The notes under the pieces: model-generated
Seen by the model: the letters and a program-made list of their open reading frames with translations, nothing else
What the model was told of the DNA's origin: nothing
Databases searched by the model: none
Position numbers and translations under genes: made by a program
NCBI RefSeq assembly: GCF_014651075.1
Contig: NZ_BMWE01000026.1
Span: forward strand, 1 to 64,000
Reading direction: 5' to 3'
From: Streptomyces djakartensis
GTDB taxonomy: Bacteria; Actinomycetota; Actinomycetes; Streptomycetales; Streptomycetaceae
Length of the DNA: 64,000 bases
In this document: in pieces, positions 54,094-63,806 of the stretch
Position numbering within the stretch: position 1 is the first letter of the stretch
Layout of the letters: each line of letters begins with the position of its first letter

Positions 54094-55092
54094 TCACTTG
54101 CTGCGAGGGTCGAGGGCGTCACGCAGCCCGTCACCCAGCAGGTTGAAGGCCAGGACGGTGATGAAGATCGCCAGTCCGGGCACGAACATGTACTGCGGAT
54201 CAGCCGTGTAGAGATCCACAGCGTTGCTGAGCATGCCGCCCCAGGAGGCCTGCGGCGGAGCGATACCGACACCGAGGAAGCTCAGCGCGGCCTCGAAAAG
54301 GATGTTCGTCGGGATGATCAGCGTCGAGTAGACGAGGATCGGCGCGACGAGGTTCGGGAGCAGTTCCCGGAACAGGACGTACGGGCCACGTGCCCCGAGG
54401 CTCGTGGCGGCCTCGATGAACTCCCGCTTGCGCAGGGTCATCGTCTGGGCGCGCACGATGCGGCCGATGTACGGCCAGCTGAAGAAGCCGATCACGAAGA
54501 TCAGCACGCAGATGCGCAGGGGCAGGCCGTCGAGTCCGAAGAACCCGTCCTGCACCGAGGCCGAGATGGAGATGGCGAACAGCAGCAGGGGGAAGGCGAG
54601 GAAGGTGTCCATCAGCCTGCTGATGACACTGTCGATCCAGCCGCCGTAGTAGCCGGCGACGACGCCGAGCACGGTGCCGATGCACACGGACAGCAGCGTG
54701 GCGCCGCCCGCCACCAGCAGGGAGACCCAGGAGCCGTCGATGATGCGGGCGAGCATGTCCCGGCCGTACTGCGGGTCGACACCGAGCGGGTGGTCCCAGC
54801 TCATGCCGCCCCAGCCGCCCTTGGGGGCGAGCAGCGCGGGGTCGATGAGGTCCTGGTTGAACTTGTTGGGATCGAGGCCGAAGATCCACTGGATCGGCTT
54901 GGAGAACACCGCCATCAGTACGAGCAGGACGACGACGACGCCACCCGCCATCGCCACCTTGTCCCGCTTGAAGCGCATCCAGGCGATCTGGGTGAGCGAG
55001 CGCCCTTCGATCTGGCTCTTCTTGACCCCGGAGAGCACGGCCTCGGGCTGTGCCCCGGCTTCCGCCCCCGTGGTCTCGATCGGTGCGGTCAC
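54094..55092 (-). CDS. Oligopeptide ABC importer permease (DppC/OppC type)
   Basis: A 332-residue permease and first gene of the operon. N-terminal OppC segment SLTQIAWMRFKRDKVAMAGG, extracellular HPLGVDPQYGRDMLARIIDG then SWVSLLVAGG, EAA loop EFIEAATSLGARGPYVLFRE, and LSFLGVGIAPPQASWGGMLS. Ends AFNLLGDGLRDALDPRSK. GTG 55092 with GAGGGG upstream. Gene order permease-SBP-permease-ATPase-ATPase. Confidence 0.92.
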   Translation of the reverse strand: MTAPIETTGAEAGAQPEAVLSGVKKSQIEGRSLTQIAWMRFKRDKVAMAGGVVVVLLVLMAVFSKPIQWIFGLDPNKFNQDLIDPALLAPKGGWGGMSWDHPLGVDPQYGRDMLARIIDGSWVSLLVAGGATLLSVCIGTVLGVVAGYYGGWIDSVISRLMDTFLAFPLLLFAISISASVQDGFFGLDGLPLRICVLIFVIGFFSWPYIGRIVRAQTMTLRKREFIEAATSLGARGPYVLFRELLPNLVAPILVYSTLIIPTNILFEAALSFLGVGIAPPQASWGGMLSNAVDLYTADPQYMFVPGLAIFITVLAFNLLGDGLRDALDPRSK

Positions 55093-55421
55093 GGTGCGAT
55101 TGACCCCTCTCGGGCCGGCGATCGCCGAGCCCCTGGCTGCCGCTGTGGCGGTGTTGTCGTCTCGTACACGAGACCGATTCGGCCCGTGTCTTGCGGGGAG
55201 TCTTCAACGCTTTGGCGATCAGTTGCCAGAGTTGGCGGTGAAAGGATGCGTAAACGTGATGCTGTCTGGGGAGTTCCGTTATCCGGACAGTGGGTAGCGG
55301 GGGTCGGACACGCCGAGTCAGGTGGATATTAGGACATACCGGCGACTTTCTCCCTCATCTACGCGCGGAGAGCTGGCCGGCCGTCATGTTCGAGGAGGAC
55401 CGAAGGGGGTTTCGGGGAGGG
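55093..55421. other. Intergenic region upstream of the oligopeptide operon
   Basis: No gene seen. It must contain the operon's promoter on the minus strand, but no convincing -35/-10 pair stands out. CTGTCTGG (55261-55268) with CCGGACAG (55283-55290) forms an imperfect hairpin, and CCGAA/TTCGG (about 55397-55412) is a weak hairpin just past the SseB-like stop. Confidence 0.5.
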
Positions 55422-56222
55422 TCAGTACCGGCCTTGCACCGGCGGGTAGCCATAGCCCGACGCCGGGGCCTGGACCGGGGCGGTGGCATGGGCCTCGCGG
55501 TCGTAGAAGGGACGGGCGCCGGCGCGCAGCCACATGGCGACCGGGTCGTGCTCGTCGGACATCACGACGGTCGAGACGGGCAGTCCGTCCGGTACGGCGC
55601 CGAGGGACTGCTGCATCATCGCGCGCACGGAATCCACGGCCGACGGCGAGGTGTCGTACACATCCAGTCCGATGGCGAGGTACGGCGCCCCGAGCGCGGG
55701 CTGCACCCAGGCGCGGCGCAGCGAGCGGACGGCCGCGGTGCGGTGGGCGTTCTGTGTGAGCAGGGCGTAGAACTGCGGGGCCTCGATGGCCGGTTCGGAC
55801 AGCCGCAGGGGGCCGGCCGGCTGGCGGTCCAGGCCGGTGGCGATCCGTCGCAGGTCGAGCCAGGGGATGCCGACGCCGCCGCCGGGGGCGTGCGGGTTGA
55901 GCCAGAGGCCGTAGTGGTCGGGGTAGAGGGCGCGGGCCACGTCGACTCCGTCGACCACCTCGTACGAGCGGTTCCAGCCGCTGGCGGAGAGCTCCTGGGC
56001 GGAGGTCACACAGGGCGCGTAGCCGTGCCCGTCGACCTCCATGTTCCCGTACTGGGCGTCGGGGGAGCCGGCCTGGCCGTGCCAGAGGAGCATCCAGATC
56101 TGGCCGGTGTGCGGGGTCGCGAGTGCGCGCAGGAGTGCCTCGTAGGCGTCGTAGCGCCCGGGCGTGACCTGGCGCAGCATGTGCTCGACCTGTCCGGCCG
56201 CGGCCGTGCCGCTCGCGCTCAC
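55422..56222 (-). CDS. SseB-like protein 1
   Basis: A 266-residue protein related to SseB (enhanced serine sensitivity). The N-terminal two thirds (VEHMLRQVTPGRYDAYEALL, IWMLLWHGQAGSPDAQYGNM, VTSAQELSASGWNRSYEVVD, ALYPDHYGLWLNPHAPGGGV) and the C-terminal SseB_C part (APYLAIGLDVYDTSPSAVDS, LPVSTVVMSDEHDPVAMWLR) are both present. GTG 56222 is chosen over 56246 because GAAGGGG precedes it at about 8 nt. Biochemical role unknown. It is adjacent to a paralogue, with palindromic element B in between. Confidence 0.82.
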   Translation of the reverse strand: MSASGTAAAGQVEHMLRQVTPGRYDAYEALLRALATPHTGQIWMLLWHGQAGSPDAQYGNMEVDGHGYAPCVTSAQELSASGWNRSYEVVDGVDVARALYPDHYGLWLNPHAPGGGVGIPWLDLRRIATGLDRQPAGPLRLSEPAIEAPQFYALLTQNAHRTAAVRSLRRAWVQPALGAPYLAIGLDVYDTSPSAVDSVRAMMQQSLGAVPDGLPVSTVVMSDEHDPVAMWLRAGARPFYDREAHATAPVQAPASGYGYPPVQGRY

Positions 56223-56261
56223 CCTTACCGCCCCTTCGTACAACACCTCGACGGTGACCTA

Positions 56262-56424
56262 GTGCCGGGGCAGGCAACCTTCGCCCGTCAAGGAGCGGCG
56301 TCCGGCGCGTGCTCTCGGCGCGCCGGCCGGAAGTCCTCGTACTGGATGTACCTGGGCTTTCGGCCGGTGCGGCGAGAGTGCGTGCCGGGCGTCGCGACGG
56401 GGCGAACGTTGCCTGCCGCGGCAC
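56262..56424. repeat. Palindromic MITE-like element, copy B (163 bp)
   Basis: Starts GTGCCGGGGCAGGCAACCTT and ends GAACGTTGCCTGCCGCGGCAC, so the ends are inverted repeats of about 28 bp. Its plus strand matches the minus strand of copy A at 18915-19057 over about 50 bp at each end (for example AGGAGCGGCGTCCGG and GTGCCGGGCGTCGCGACGGG); the interior differs and is 20 bp longer. CTAG flanks both ends (CCTA|G...C|TAGC), possibly a TA target duplication. It makes up half of the 324-bp spacer between the two SseB-like genes. Confidence 0.82.
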
Positions 56425-56546
56425 TAGCTTAAGCCCGCGCGAGAGGTCGGAGCCGGTGTCGTATCGCGGCCGCGGGTCGTGGGTGGTTCTCGCGCCCCGC
56501 GGCGGAGCCGCACGATGCCACCGCCCCGCGCTCCTGGGGTACCGGC

Positions 56547-57335
56547 CTACCGCTGGAAAAAGGGCCGGACCCGCTCCCGCATCCAGGCGCCCACCGGGTC
56601 CTCCGTCACGTCCAGCAGCACCAGGTTCACGGGCCAGGGGGCCGGGGACTTGGTCACGGCCCGGGAGAGGGCCTCCAGGGGAAGTGCGCGCAGGTCGCCT
56701 TCCCACTGGGAGAGTTCGACGCCCACGAACATCACCGGGTCGGCGGTCTCGATGGCGGCGAGGCAGCGGCGGGCGGTGAGGACGACGCCGGTCGCCTCGA
56801 ACTCGGCGGAGGCGGTGCTGAGGAAGTCCACCGGGTCGTCCTGCCAGTCGGGCTCGAAGAGGCGGACCCGGCCGCCGCTCGCGGGGCCGTCCAGCGGGGT
56901 GCGGCCGGCCCGGCAGAGCTCGGCCACGGCGGGGGGCGGGAGCGGGATGCCGACCACACCGCCCGGGTTGACGGCCATCCCCGCGTGCGGGGGCAGGCCG
57001 CGGGCGAACTCCACGGCCGGGGCGATGGTGTACGACATGTGGGAGCCGACGACCTGGCGGAACTGCTCCTCGGAGCTGAACACCGGCACGAACGCCTGGC
57101 CGTCGATCTCGATGGCGGGCAGGTCGAGGGGGCCGCTCTGCGGGCCGCCGCCGTTGGGGAGCGGGATCCACACGAAGCTCCGGCCGAGCACCTCGACGAT
57201 CCGCCCGCCGGCCGACGGCCCGGCGCCGAGGGATGCCGAGAGCACCTCCTCCAGCTCGTTGCCGGGCCAACCGCCGTGCGGGTGGGTCTGCGTCTGCGCC
57301 GGGAAGTCCGCGGAGAAGTCCGCCGGGAAGTCCAT
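56547..57335 (-). CDS. SseB-like protein 2
   Basis: A 262-residue SseB-family protein. N-terminal SseB domain: NELEEVLSASLGAGPSAGGR, VEVLGRSFVWIPLPNGGGPQ, FVPVFSSEEQFRQVVGSHMS and MAVNPGGVVGIPLPPPAVAE. C-terminal SseB_C domain: LTARRCLAAIETADPVMFVG, VNLVLLDVTEDPVGAWMRER ending VRPFFQR. The first 20 residues (DFPADFSADFPAQTQTHPHG) are a short repeat-like tail. ATG 57335. Function unknown beyond the serine-sensitivity phenotype of the E. coli namesake; the serine/glycine genes lie 1.7 kb away. Confidence 0.84.
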   Translation of the reverse strand: MDFPADFSADFPAQTQTHPHGGWPGNELEEVLSASLGAGPSAGGRIVEVLGRSFVWIPLPNGGGPQSGPLDLPAIEIDGQAFVPVFSSEEQFRQVVGSHMSYTIAPAVEFARGLPPHAGMAVNPGGVVGIPLPPPAVAELCRAGRTPLDGPASGGRVRLFEPDWQDDPVDFLSTASAEFEATGVVLTARRCLAAIETADPVMFVGVELSQWEGDLRALPLEALSRAVTKSPAPWPVNLVLLDVTEDPVGAWMRERVRPFFQR

Positions 57336-57683
57336 CTGCCTACCGCCTGCCTGGAACCACTGCTGTGGCTAAGAGGCTAACGGCTCACAGGCGCCGATCG
57401 GTCCACGCGTGCGCGAGCGCGGTGACGGCACGTCCCGCATACCCGCCGGTCCTCCCTTGGACCACGTCCCCCGGCGCTCGGCCGACCGGCGCCCGTCCCT
57501 GAACGTCAGCGCCCAGTGTCGCCGCCGAGCCAGGGCCGGGACGACCGTGCGGTCGAGGCTCAGGGGTGACGGCTGAGTGCCGGCCGTCCGGCGTGTGGGG
57601 CGATTGCCCTTGCGTACCGGCGTTGGTGCTGGCGCCGGGGGGCGCAACCCGGCGAGCGGGCTGCCGCCTTCGCGGGCTGAAGC

Positions 57684-57868
57684 GGGGCGCTGGGTGCAGG
57701 GGCGCGGCTCACGGGCGGTCGGCCGCGTGGCGGGTGAACCCGGCACTCTTCACCCAGCGCCCCGCCCCCGGGCAGAACGGGCCCCGCAGTCGCCCATGTC
57801 CCGGACGCCCGGCAGCCTGCCCGTGTTCCCCGGAACACCACGCCCGGCACGCGGCCGACCGCCCGTGA
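57684..57868. repeat. Nested inverted repeats in a 647-bp gene-free spacer
   Basis: The spacer 57336-57982 has no credible gene. Two perfect inverted repeats lie in it: GGGGCGCTGGGTG (57684-57696) with CACCCAGCGCCCC (57751-57763), and the 21-bp block 57709-57729 (TCACGGGCGGTCGGCCGCGT plus G) with 57848-57868. The two pairs interlock (1-2-1'-2'), so RNA could form alternative structures or a pseudoknot. Flanking copies of CCCGGCACGCGGCCG suggest a decayed repeat element. Confidence 0.7.
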
Positions 57869-57982
57869 ACCACGACGCCCCATACCCGGCGGGACTGCCG
57901 GAACAGGGGGCCCGGCACGCGGCCGGTCATGCCCCGGCCGGTCGGCGTCCCGCGCGTTCACGCGGGCGACGGCACCCGGCGG

Positions 57983-58651
57983 TCAGCCCGTGAAGGCGAT
58001 CCGGCGCAGGGTGTTCGCCGCGTCCCGGTCGGCGAGGACGGCCGAGCCGCAGCCGGCGGGCAGTTCGCCGTGCTCCACCGAGCGCAGCAGGCGGGTGGTC
58101 GCCGCGCGGTGGCGCAGGAACGCGTAGCGCGAGACGCCGCGACCGCGGTCGCGCTGGCCGGCCAGGGCCTCCTCGGCCGTGACGTCGAGCAGCAGCAGGT
58201 GCAGGGCGGCGCCCCGGCGGCGGGCCTCCCGGGCCAGCCAGCGGCGGACCCAGGCCTGGGTGCCGCAGTCGTGCACCACGACGCCCTCGCCGGTGCGCAG
58301 GGCGCGGCGCAGCCCGGCGTAGTGGGCGAGGCGGACGAGCGGGCGGTACACCGCGTACGGCAGGAAGCCCGGCACGCGGTCCTCCCAGCGGTCGCGGGTG
58401 TCCTGGGAGTCGATGCGCCGGCCCGGCACGGTGCGCCGCATCAGCGTGGACTTGCCACTGCCCGGGAGGCCCGTGACCACGACCAGGTCGCGGGGGCCGA
58501 ACAGCAGCGCGTGCGGGGATCGGCCGGCCCGGTCGCGCAGATCGCGGACGACCGGCACCGGCACCGGGCCGCAGACCGCCCGGGCCGCGGTGGCCGGTTG
58601 CTCGGGCAGCGCGACGCCCGTGGTCGTGGCGTAGGCCGTGGTCCTGTTCAC
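57983..58651 (-). CDS. P-loop kinase-like protein (AAA_33/zeta-toxin type)
   Basis: A 222-residue protein. Walker A is LVVVTGLPGSGKSTLMRRTV, followed by RRIDSQDTRDRWEDRVPGFL, VVVHDCGTQAWVRRWLAREA and LHLLLLDVTAEEALAGQRDR, with the LID-like Arg run RGRGVSRYAFLRHR. The layout is that of small-molecule or polynucleotide kinases of the AAA_33 family. Substrate unknown. GTG 58651 behind GGGGAGGA at 8 nt. It is divergent from the glycine-riboswitch/gcvT unit. Confidence 0.82.
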   Translation of the reverse strand: MNRTTAYATTTGVALPEQPATAARAVCGPVPVPVVRDLRDRAGRSPHALLFGPRDLVVVTGLPGSGKSTLMRRTVPGRRIDSQDTRDRWEDRVPGFLPYAVYRPLVRLAHYAGLRRALRTGEGVVVHDCGTQAWVRRWLAREARRRGAALHLLLLDVTAEEALAGQRDRGRGVSRYAFLRHRAATTRLLRSVEHGELPAGCGSAVLADRDAANTLRRIAFTG

Positions 58652-58842
58652 CGTGATCGTCCTCCCCTGGGGCCAGGTACGGAGTCCCATCCCCGCCGAG
58701 TGTAAAGAGAAGGTAATGCCGGATGTCTCTGGTTTTAGTCCTCTTCCTGCAACAGGCCTGCTACAGGGTGATCCCCCTGCCGCCCCGCGAGGATGCGTGC
58801 AATGATGTGCGCGCCAACTGCATACCGGCCGTTTGAATCCGC

Positions 58843-59040
58843 GCGGGAGAGTTCCCAGCACCGCTGACGCTGGGGCGCCGAAGGAGCAAGTCCCTCCCTT
58901 GAATCTCTCAGGCCCCGTTACCGCGCGGGCGAGGCACATCTGAAAAGCGGGTCGCCGGCCACGGCGGCTCCACCCAAGGTGCAAGCCAGGGCCCGTGGGG
59001 TCATGGCGAACCTCTCAGGTTCCGATGACAGATGGGGAGG
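58843..59040 (+). promoter_or_regulatory. Tandem glycine riboswitch upstream of gcvT
   Basis: Two consecutive glycine aptamers. Aptamer 1: GCGGGAGAG (58843-58851), GGCGCCGAAGGAGCAA (58875-58890), GAATCTCTCAGGC (58901-58913) and GAGGCACATCTGAAAAGCGG (58931-58950). Aptamer 2: CACCCAAGGTGCAAGCC (58971-58987), GGCGAACCTCTCAGGTTCCG (59006-59025) and ATGACAGATGGGGA (59025-59038). These are the conserved cores of the gcvT motif. In most bacteria glycine binding turns the degradation operon on. The spacer 58652-58842 shows no gene and holds the two divergent promoters. Confidence 0.93.
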
Positions 59041-59079
59041 ACCGCCCTCGCCCGCCATTGCCCTGGGAGACGACCGACC

Positions 59080-60201
59080 GTGAGCAGTACAGGAGAACTC
59101 CGTCACACCGCGCTCGATGCCCTGCATCGTTCGCTCGGCGCGACGATGACCGACTTCGCCGGCTGGGACATGCCCCTGCGCTACGGCTCCGAGCGCGACG
59201 AGCACAACGCCGTGCGCACGAAGGCCGGGCTCTTCGACCTGTCCCACATGGGCGAGATCACCGTCACGGGCCCGCAGGCCGCCGCCCTGCTCGACTTCGC
59301 GCTGGTCGGCAACATCGGCGGCGTGAAGCCGGGCCGCGCCCGCTACACCATGATCTGCCGGGCCGACGGCGGCATCCTGGACGACCTGATCGTCTACCGG
59401 CTGGCCGAGACCGAGTACATGGTGGTCGCCAACGCCTCCAACGCCCAAGTGGTCCTGGACGCACTGGTGGAACGTTCCGCCGGTTTCGAGGCCGAGGTGC
59501 GCGACGACCGGGACGCCTACGCGCTGATCGCCGTACAGGGCCCTGAGTCCCCGGGGATCCTGAAGTCCCTCACCGACGCCGACCTCGACGGCCTGAAGTA
59601 CTACGCCGGTCTGCCCGGCACGGTCGCGGGTGTCCCGGCCCTGATCGCCCGGACCGGTTACACCGGCGAGGACGGCTTCGAACTGTTCGTGAAGCCGGAG
59701 CACGCGGTCGAGCTGTGGCAGGCCCTGACCAAGGCGGGCGAGGGCGCCGGGCTGGTGCCCTGCGGGCTGTCCTGCCGCGACACGCTGCGCCTGGAGGCGG
59801 GCATGCCGCTGTACGGGCACGAGCTGAGCACTTCCCTCACGCCGTTCGACGCCGGGCTCGGCCGGGTGGTGAAGTTCGAGAAGGAGGGCGACTTCGTGGG
59901 GCGCGAGGCCCTGCGGGAGGCCGCAGCCCGCGCGGAGCAGAACCCGCCCCGGGTCCTGGTCGGCCTGGTCGCCGAGGGCCGCAGGGTCCCGCGCGCCGGA
60001 TACGCGGTCGTCGCCGGCGGCCGGGTGATCGGCGAGGTCACCTCCGGCGCCCCCTCCCCCACGCTCGGCAAGCCGGTCGCGATGGCCTACGTCGACGCCG
60101 CGCACGCCGCGCCCGGCACACCCGGTGTGGGCGTGGACATCCGGGGCAGTCACGAGCCGTACGAGGTCGTGGCGCTGCCCTTCTACAAGCGTCAGAAGTA
60201 G
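59080..60201 (+). CDS. gcvT: Glycine cleavage system T protein (aminomethyltransferase)
   Basis: A 373-residue GcvT that moves the aminomethyl carbon from H-protein to tetrahydrofolate, releasing ammonia. Recognisable: GATMTDFAGWDMPLRYGSER, RTKAGLFDLSHMGEITVTGP, ARTGYTGEDGFELFVKPEHA, and CGLSCRDTLRLEAGMPLYGH then ELSTSLTPFDAGLGRVVKFE. GTG 59080 follows GGGAGA; it lies 40 nt past the riboswitch. First gene of gcvT-gcvH-glyA; no gcvP (glycine decarboxylase) is in the window and must be elsewhere. Confidence 0.96.
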   Translation: MSSTGELRHTALDALHRSLGATMTDFAGWDMPLRYGSERDEHNAVRTKAGLFDLSHMGEITVTGPQAAALLDFALVGNIGGVKPGRARYTMICRADGGILDDLIVYRLAETEYMVVANASNAQVVLDALVERSAGFEAEVRDDRDAYALIAVQGPESPGILKSLTDADLDGLKYYAGLPGTVAGVPALIARTGYTGEDGFELFVKPEHAVELWQALTKAGEGAGLVPCGLSCRDTLRLEAGMPLYGHELSTSLTPFDAGLGRVVKFEKEGDFVGREALREAAARAEQNPPRVLVGLVAEGRRVPRAGYAVVAGGRVIGEVTSGAPSPTLGKPVAMAYVDAAHAAPGTPGVGVDIRGSHEPYEVVALPFYKRQK

Positions 60202-60212
60202 ACACTGGCCAC

Positions 60213-60230
60213 GGGCCGCCGCGGCGGCCC
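60213..60230 (+). other. 18-bp perfect palindrome between gcvT and gcvH
   Basis: GGGCCGCCGCGGCGGCCC forms a strong self-complementary stem 12 bp after the gcvT stop, without a T-run. It may stabilise the upstream mRNA or attenuate readthrough to gcvH. The 98-bp gcvT-gcvH spacer is otherwise featureless apart from the AGGAG of gcvH. Confidence 0.45.
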
Positions 60231-60299
60231 CGCCACCTTCATCCCGCTCAGCAGCGGTCCCTTCATCAGCACTCCCGCGCGTACAGGAGAATTCAGGCC

Positions 60300-60677
60300 A
60301 TGAGCAACCCCCAGCAGCTGCGCTACAGCAAGGAGCACGAGTGGCTGTCGGCCGCCGAGGACGGCGTGTCGACGGTCGGCATCACGGAGCACGCGGCCAA
60401 CGCGCTCGGCGACGTGGTCTTCGTCCAGCTCCCCGAGGTCGGCGACTCGGTGTCCGCGGGCGAGACCTGCGGCGAGCTGGAGTCGACCAAGTCGGTGTCC
60501 GACCTCTACTCCCCCGTCTCCGGTGAGGTCACCGAGGTGAACGAGGACGTCGTGAACGACCCGTCGCTGGTGAACTCGGCCCCCTTCGAGGGCGGCTGGC
60601 TGTTCAAGGTGCGGGTCACGGACGAGCCGGGCGACCTGCTCTCCGCCGACGAGTACACCGCGTTCTCCGCCGGCTGA
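60300..60677 (+). CDS. gcvH: Glycine cleavage system H protein
   Basis: A 125-residue lipoyl carrier that shuttles the aminomethyl group between P, T and L proteins. LRYSKEHEWLSAAEDGVSTV, ITEHAANALGDVVFVQLPEV and the lipoylated Lys in CGELESTKSVSDLYSPVSGE. C-terminus GWLFKVRVTDEPGDLLSADE. ATG 60300 with AGGAG about 9 nt upstream. Confidence 0.97.
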   Translation: MSNPQQLRYSKEHEWLSAAEDGVSTVGITEHAANALGDVVFVQLPEVGDSVSAGETCGELESTKSVSDLYSPVSGEVTEVNEDVVNDPSLVNSAPFEGGWLFKVRVTDEPGDLLSADEYTAFSAG

Positions 60678-60691
60678 GGAGGCGTAGCCGC

Positions 60692-61954
<1,263 letters not shown>

Positions 61955-61973
61955 CGAAGAAACGCCCTTTCAG

Positions 61974-62004
61974 GGGCGTCCCGCCCCGCGTGGGCGGGAC
62001 GCCC
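61974..62004. terminator. Terminator between glyA and sdaA
   Basis: GGGCGTCCCGCCC (61974-61986) pairs perfectly with GGGCGGGACGCCC (61992-62004), 13 bp with a CGCGT loop, 20 bp after the glyA stop. It separates the gcv unit from sdaA, though the sdaA ribosome site follows only about 25 bp later, so sdaA may depend on readthrough. Confidence 0.8.
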
Positions 62005-62040
62005 TGCCCCCTCGCACCACCCCGTAGTCAGGAGTTCCCC

Positions 62041-63408
62041 GTGGCCATCTCGGTCTTCGACCTGTTCTCGATCGGCATCGGCCCGTCCAGCTCCCACACG
62101 GTCGGCCCCATGCGGGCGGCCGGGTTGTTCGTCCGGCGGCTGCGCAACGAGGAGCTGCTGGAGTCGGTCGCCTCGGTGCGCGCCGAGCTGTACGGCTCGC
62201 TCGGCGCCACGGGGCACGGCCACGGCACCCCCAAGGCGGTGCTGCTCGGCCTGGAGGGCGACTCGCCGCGCACGGTGGACGTGGAGAGCGCCGACGAGCG
62301 GGTGGAGGCGATCAAGGCCGACGGCCGCCTGCGGCTGCTGGGCGAGCACGAGATCGCGTTCTCGTTCGACGACGACATGGTCCTGCACCGCCGCAAGGCC
62401 CTGCCGTACCACGCGAACGGCATGACCCTGTGGGCCTACGACGCCTCGGGCGCGGAACTGCTGACGAAGACGTACTACTCGGTCGGCGGCGGCTTCGTCG
62501 TCGACGAGGACGCGGTCGGCGCGGACCGCATCAAGCTCGACGACACCGTGCTGAAGTACCCCTTCCGCACGGGCGACGAGCTGCTGCGCCTGACCGAGGA
62601 GACCGGTCTGTCCATCTCCGCGCTGATGCTGGAGAACGAGCGGGCCTGGCGGACCGAGGAGGAGATCCGCGAGGGCCTGCTGGAGATCTGGCGCGTGATG
62701 GAGGCGTGCGTGGCGCGCGGCATGTCCCGGGAGGGCATCCTGCCGGGCGGTCTGAAGGTGCGCCGCCGGGCCGCGAACACCGCGCGCAAGCTGCGCTCCG
62801 AGGGCGACCCGCAGGCCCTGGCCATGGAGTGGATCACTCTGTACGCGATGGCGGTGAACGAGGAGAACGCGGCCGGCGGCCGGGTCGTCACCGCTCCGAC
62901 GAACGGCGCGGCCGGCATCATCCCGGCGGTCCTGCACTACTACATGAACTTCGTGCCCGGCGCCGACGAGGAGGGCGTGGTCCGCTTCCTGCTCGCCGCG
63001 GGCGCGATCGGCATGCTGTTCAAGGAGAACGCCTCCATCTCCGGCGCCGAGGTCGGCTGCCAGGGCGAGGTCGGCTCCGCCTGCTCGATGGCGGCGGGCG
63101 CGCTGGCCGAGGTCCTCGGCGGCTCACCCGAACAGGTCGAGAACGCCGCGGAGATCGGCATGGAACACAACCTCGGCCTGACCTGCGACCCGGTCGGCGG
63201 CCTGGTCCAGATCCCGTGCATCGAGCGCAACGGCATGGCAGCGGTGAAGGCCGTCACGGCCGCGCGCATGGCGATGCGCGGCGACGGCTCCCACAAGGTG
63301 TCCCTGGACAAGGTCATCAAGACGATGAAGGACACCGGCGCGGACATGTCGGTCAAGTACAAGGAGACGGCCCGGGGCGGGCTGGCGGTGAACATCATCG
63401 AGTGCTGA
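62041..63408 (+). CDS. sdaA: L-serine ammonia-lyase (serine dehydratase), iron-sulfur type
   Basis: A 455-residue single-chain serine deaminase giving pyruvate and ammonia. The N-terminal beta domain starts VAISVFDLFSIGIGPSSSHT and holds GATGHGHGTPKAVLLGLEGD; the alpha domain has APTNGAAGIIPAVLHYYMNF. Cysteines for the 4Fe-4S cluster are in GCQGEVGSACSMAAGALAEV and GLTCDPVGGLVQIPCIERNG. GTG 62041 with AGGAG 7 nt upstream. With glyA it lets the cell burn glycine via serine. Confidence 0.96.
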   Translation: MAISVFDLFSIGIGPSSSHTVGPMRAAGLFVRRLRNEELLESVASVRAELYGSLGATGHGHGTPKAVLLGLEGDSPRTVDVESADERVEAIKADGRLRLLGEHEIAFSFDDDMVLHRRKALPYHANGMTLWAYDASGAELLTKTYYSVGGGFVVDEDAVGADRIKLDDTVLKYPFRTGDELLRLTEETGLSISALMLENERAWRTEEEIREGLLEIWRVMEACVARGMSREGILPGGLKVRRRAANTARKLRSEGDPQALAMEWITLYAMAVNEENAAGGRVVTAPTNGAAGIIPAVLHYYMNFVPGADEEGVVRFLLAAGAIGMLFKENASISGAEVGCQGEVGSACSMAAGALAEVLGGSPEQVENAAEIGMEHNLGLTCDPVGGLVQIPCIERNGMAAVKAVTAARMAMRGDGSHKVSLDKVIKTMKDTGADMSVKYKETARGGLAVNIIEC

Positions 63409-63593
63409 GGTGTGGGCCCTGGACAGCGTGTTCCTGCCCTTCAGCCTGTCGGGGGCCGTCCGGACGGCACACCTGGTCGCCGAGGCACCCGCCTGGCATC
63501 AGCGGAACGTGCGGCCAAGCCCGTGAACAGGGGCCTGCGTCGGGTCCGGCCCGTCCGAGGACGGACCGGACCCCGCACCGGGTGCAGCCCGCG

Positions 63594-63806
63594 TCACTTG
63601 TTCAGGTAGGCCCAGAACTCGTCGAAGCTCAGCTGCTTGTCGCCGTCGAGGTCGCGGGTCTTGATGACGACCTCGGCGACCGACTCGGTGACGTTCCAGT
63701 CACCCGACTGTGCCAGGGCGGTCTTGAACTCGGCAGCGGTGATGTAGCCGTCACCGTCCGTATCGATCCGCTCGAACTGCTTGCGTGCTTCCTCGATGTC
63801 CGCCAC
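63594..63806 (-). CDS. Small EF-hand calcium-binding protein
   Basis: A 70-residue protein with two EF-hands: RIDTDGDGYITAAEFKTALA (loop DTDGDGYITAAEF) and RDLDGDKQLSFDEFWAYLNK (loop DLDGDKQLSFDEF). Both loops have acidic residues at positions 1, 3, 5 and Glu at 12, so both should bind Ca2+. GTG 63806 gives VADIEEARKQFER; ribosome site is weak. Streptomyces encode several such calmodulin-like proteins (the Cab series, some linked to development); I cannot be sure which one this is. No signal peptide. Confidence 0.88.
   Translation of the reverse strand: MADIEEARKQFERIDTDGDGYITAAEFKTALAQSGDWNVTESVAEVVIKTRDLDGDKQLSFDEFWAYLNK

Noticed and set aside
56262..56424. Element B as an insertion sequence
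   Set aside because: Too short for a transposase and no coding pattern; treated as a non-autonomous palindromic element.
57560..57993. Overlapping open frames on both strands in the 57.6-58.0 kb spacer
   Set aside because: Arg/Pro/Gly-rich products, no start signals, and the frames run through the inverted repeats.
63412..63609. Short plus-strand frame after sdaA
   Set aside because: Arg/Pro-rich, ends inside the convergent EF-hand gene, no ribosome site.
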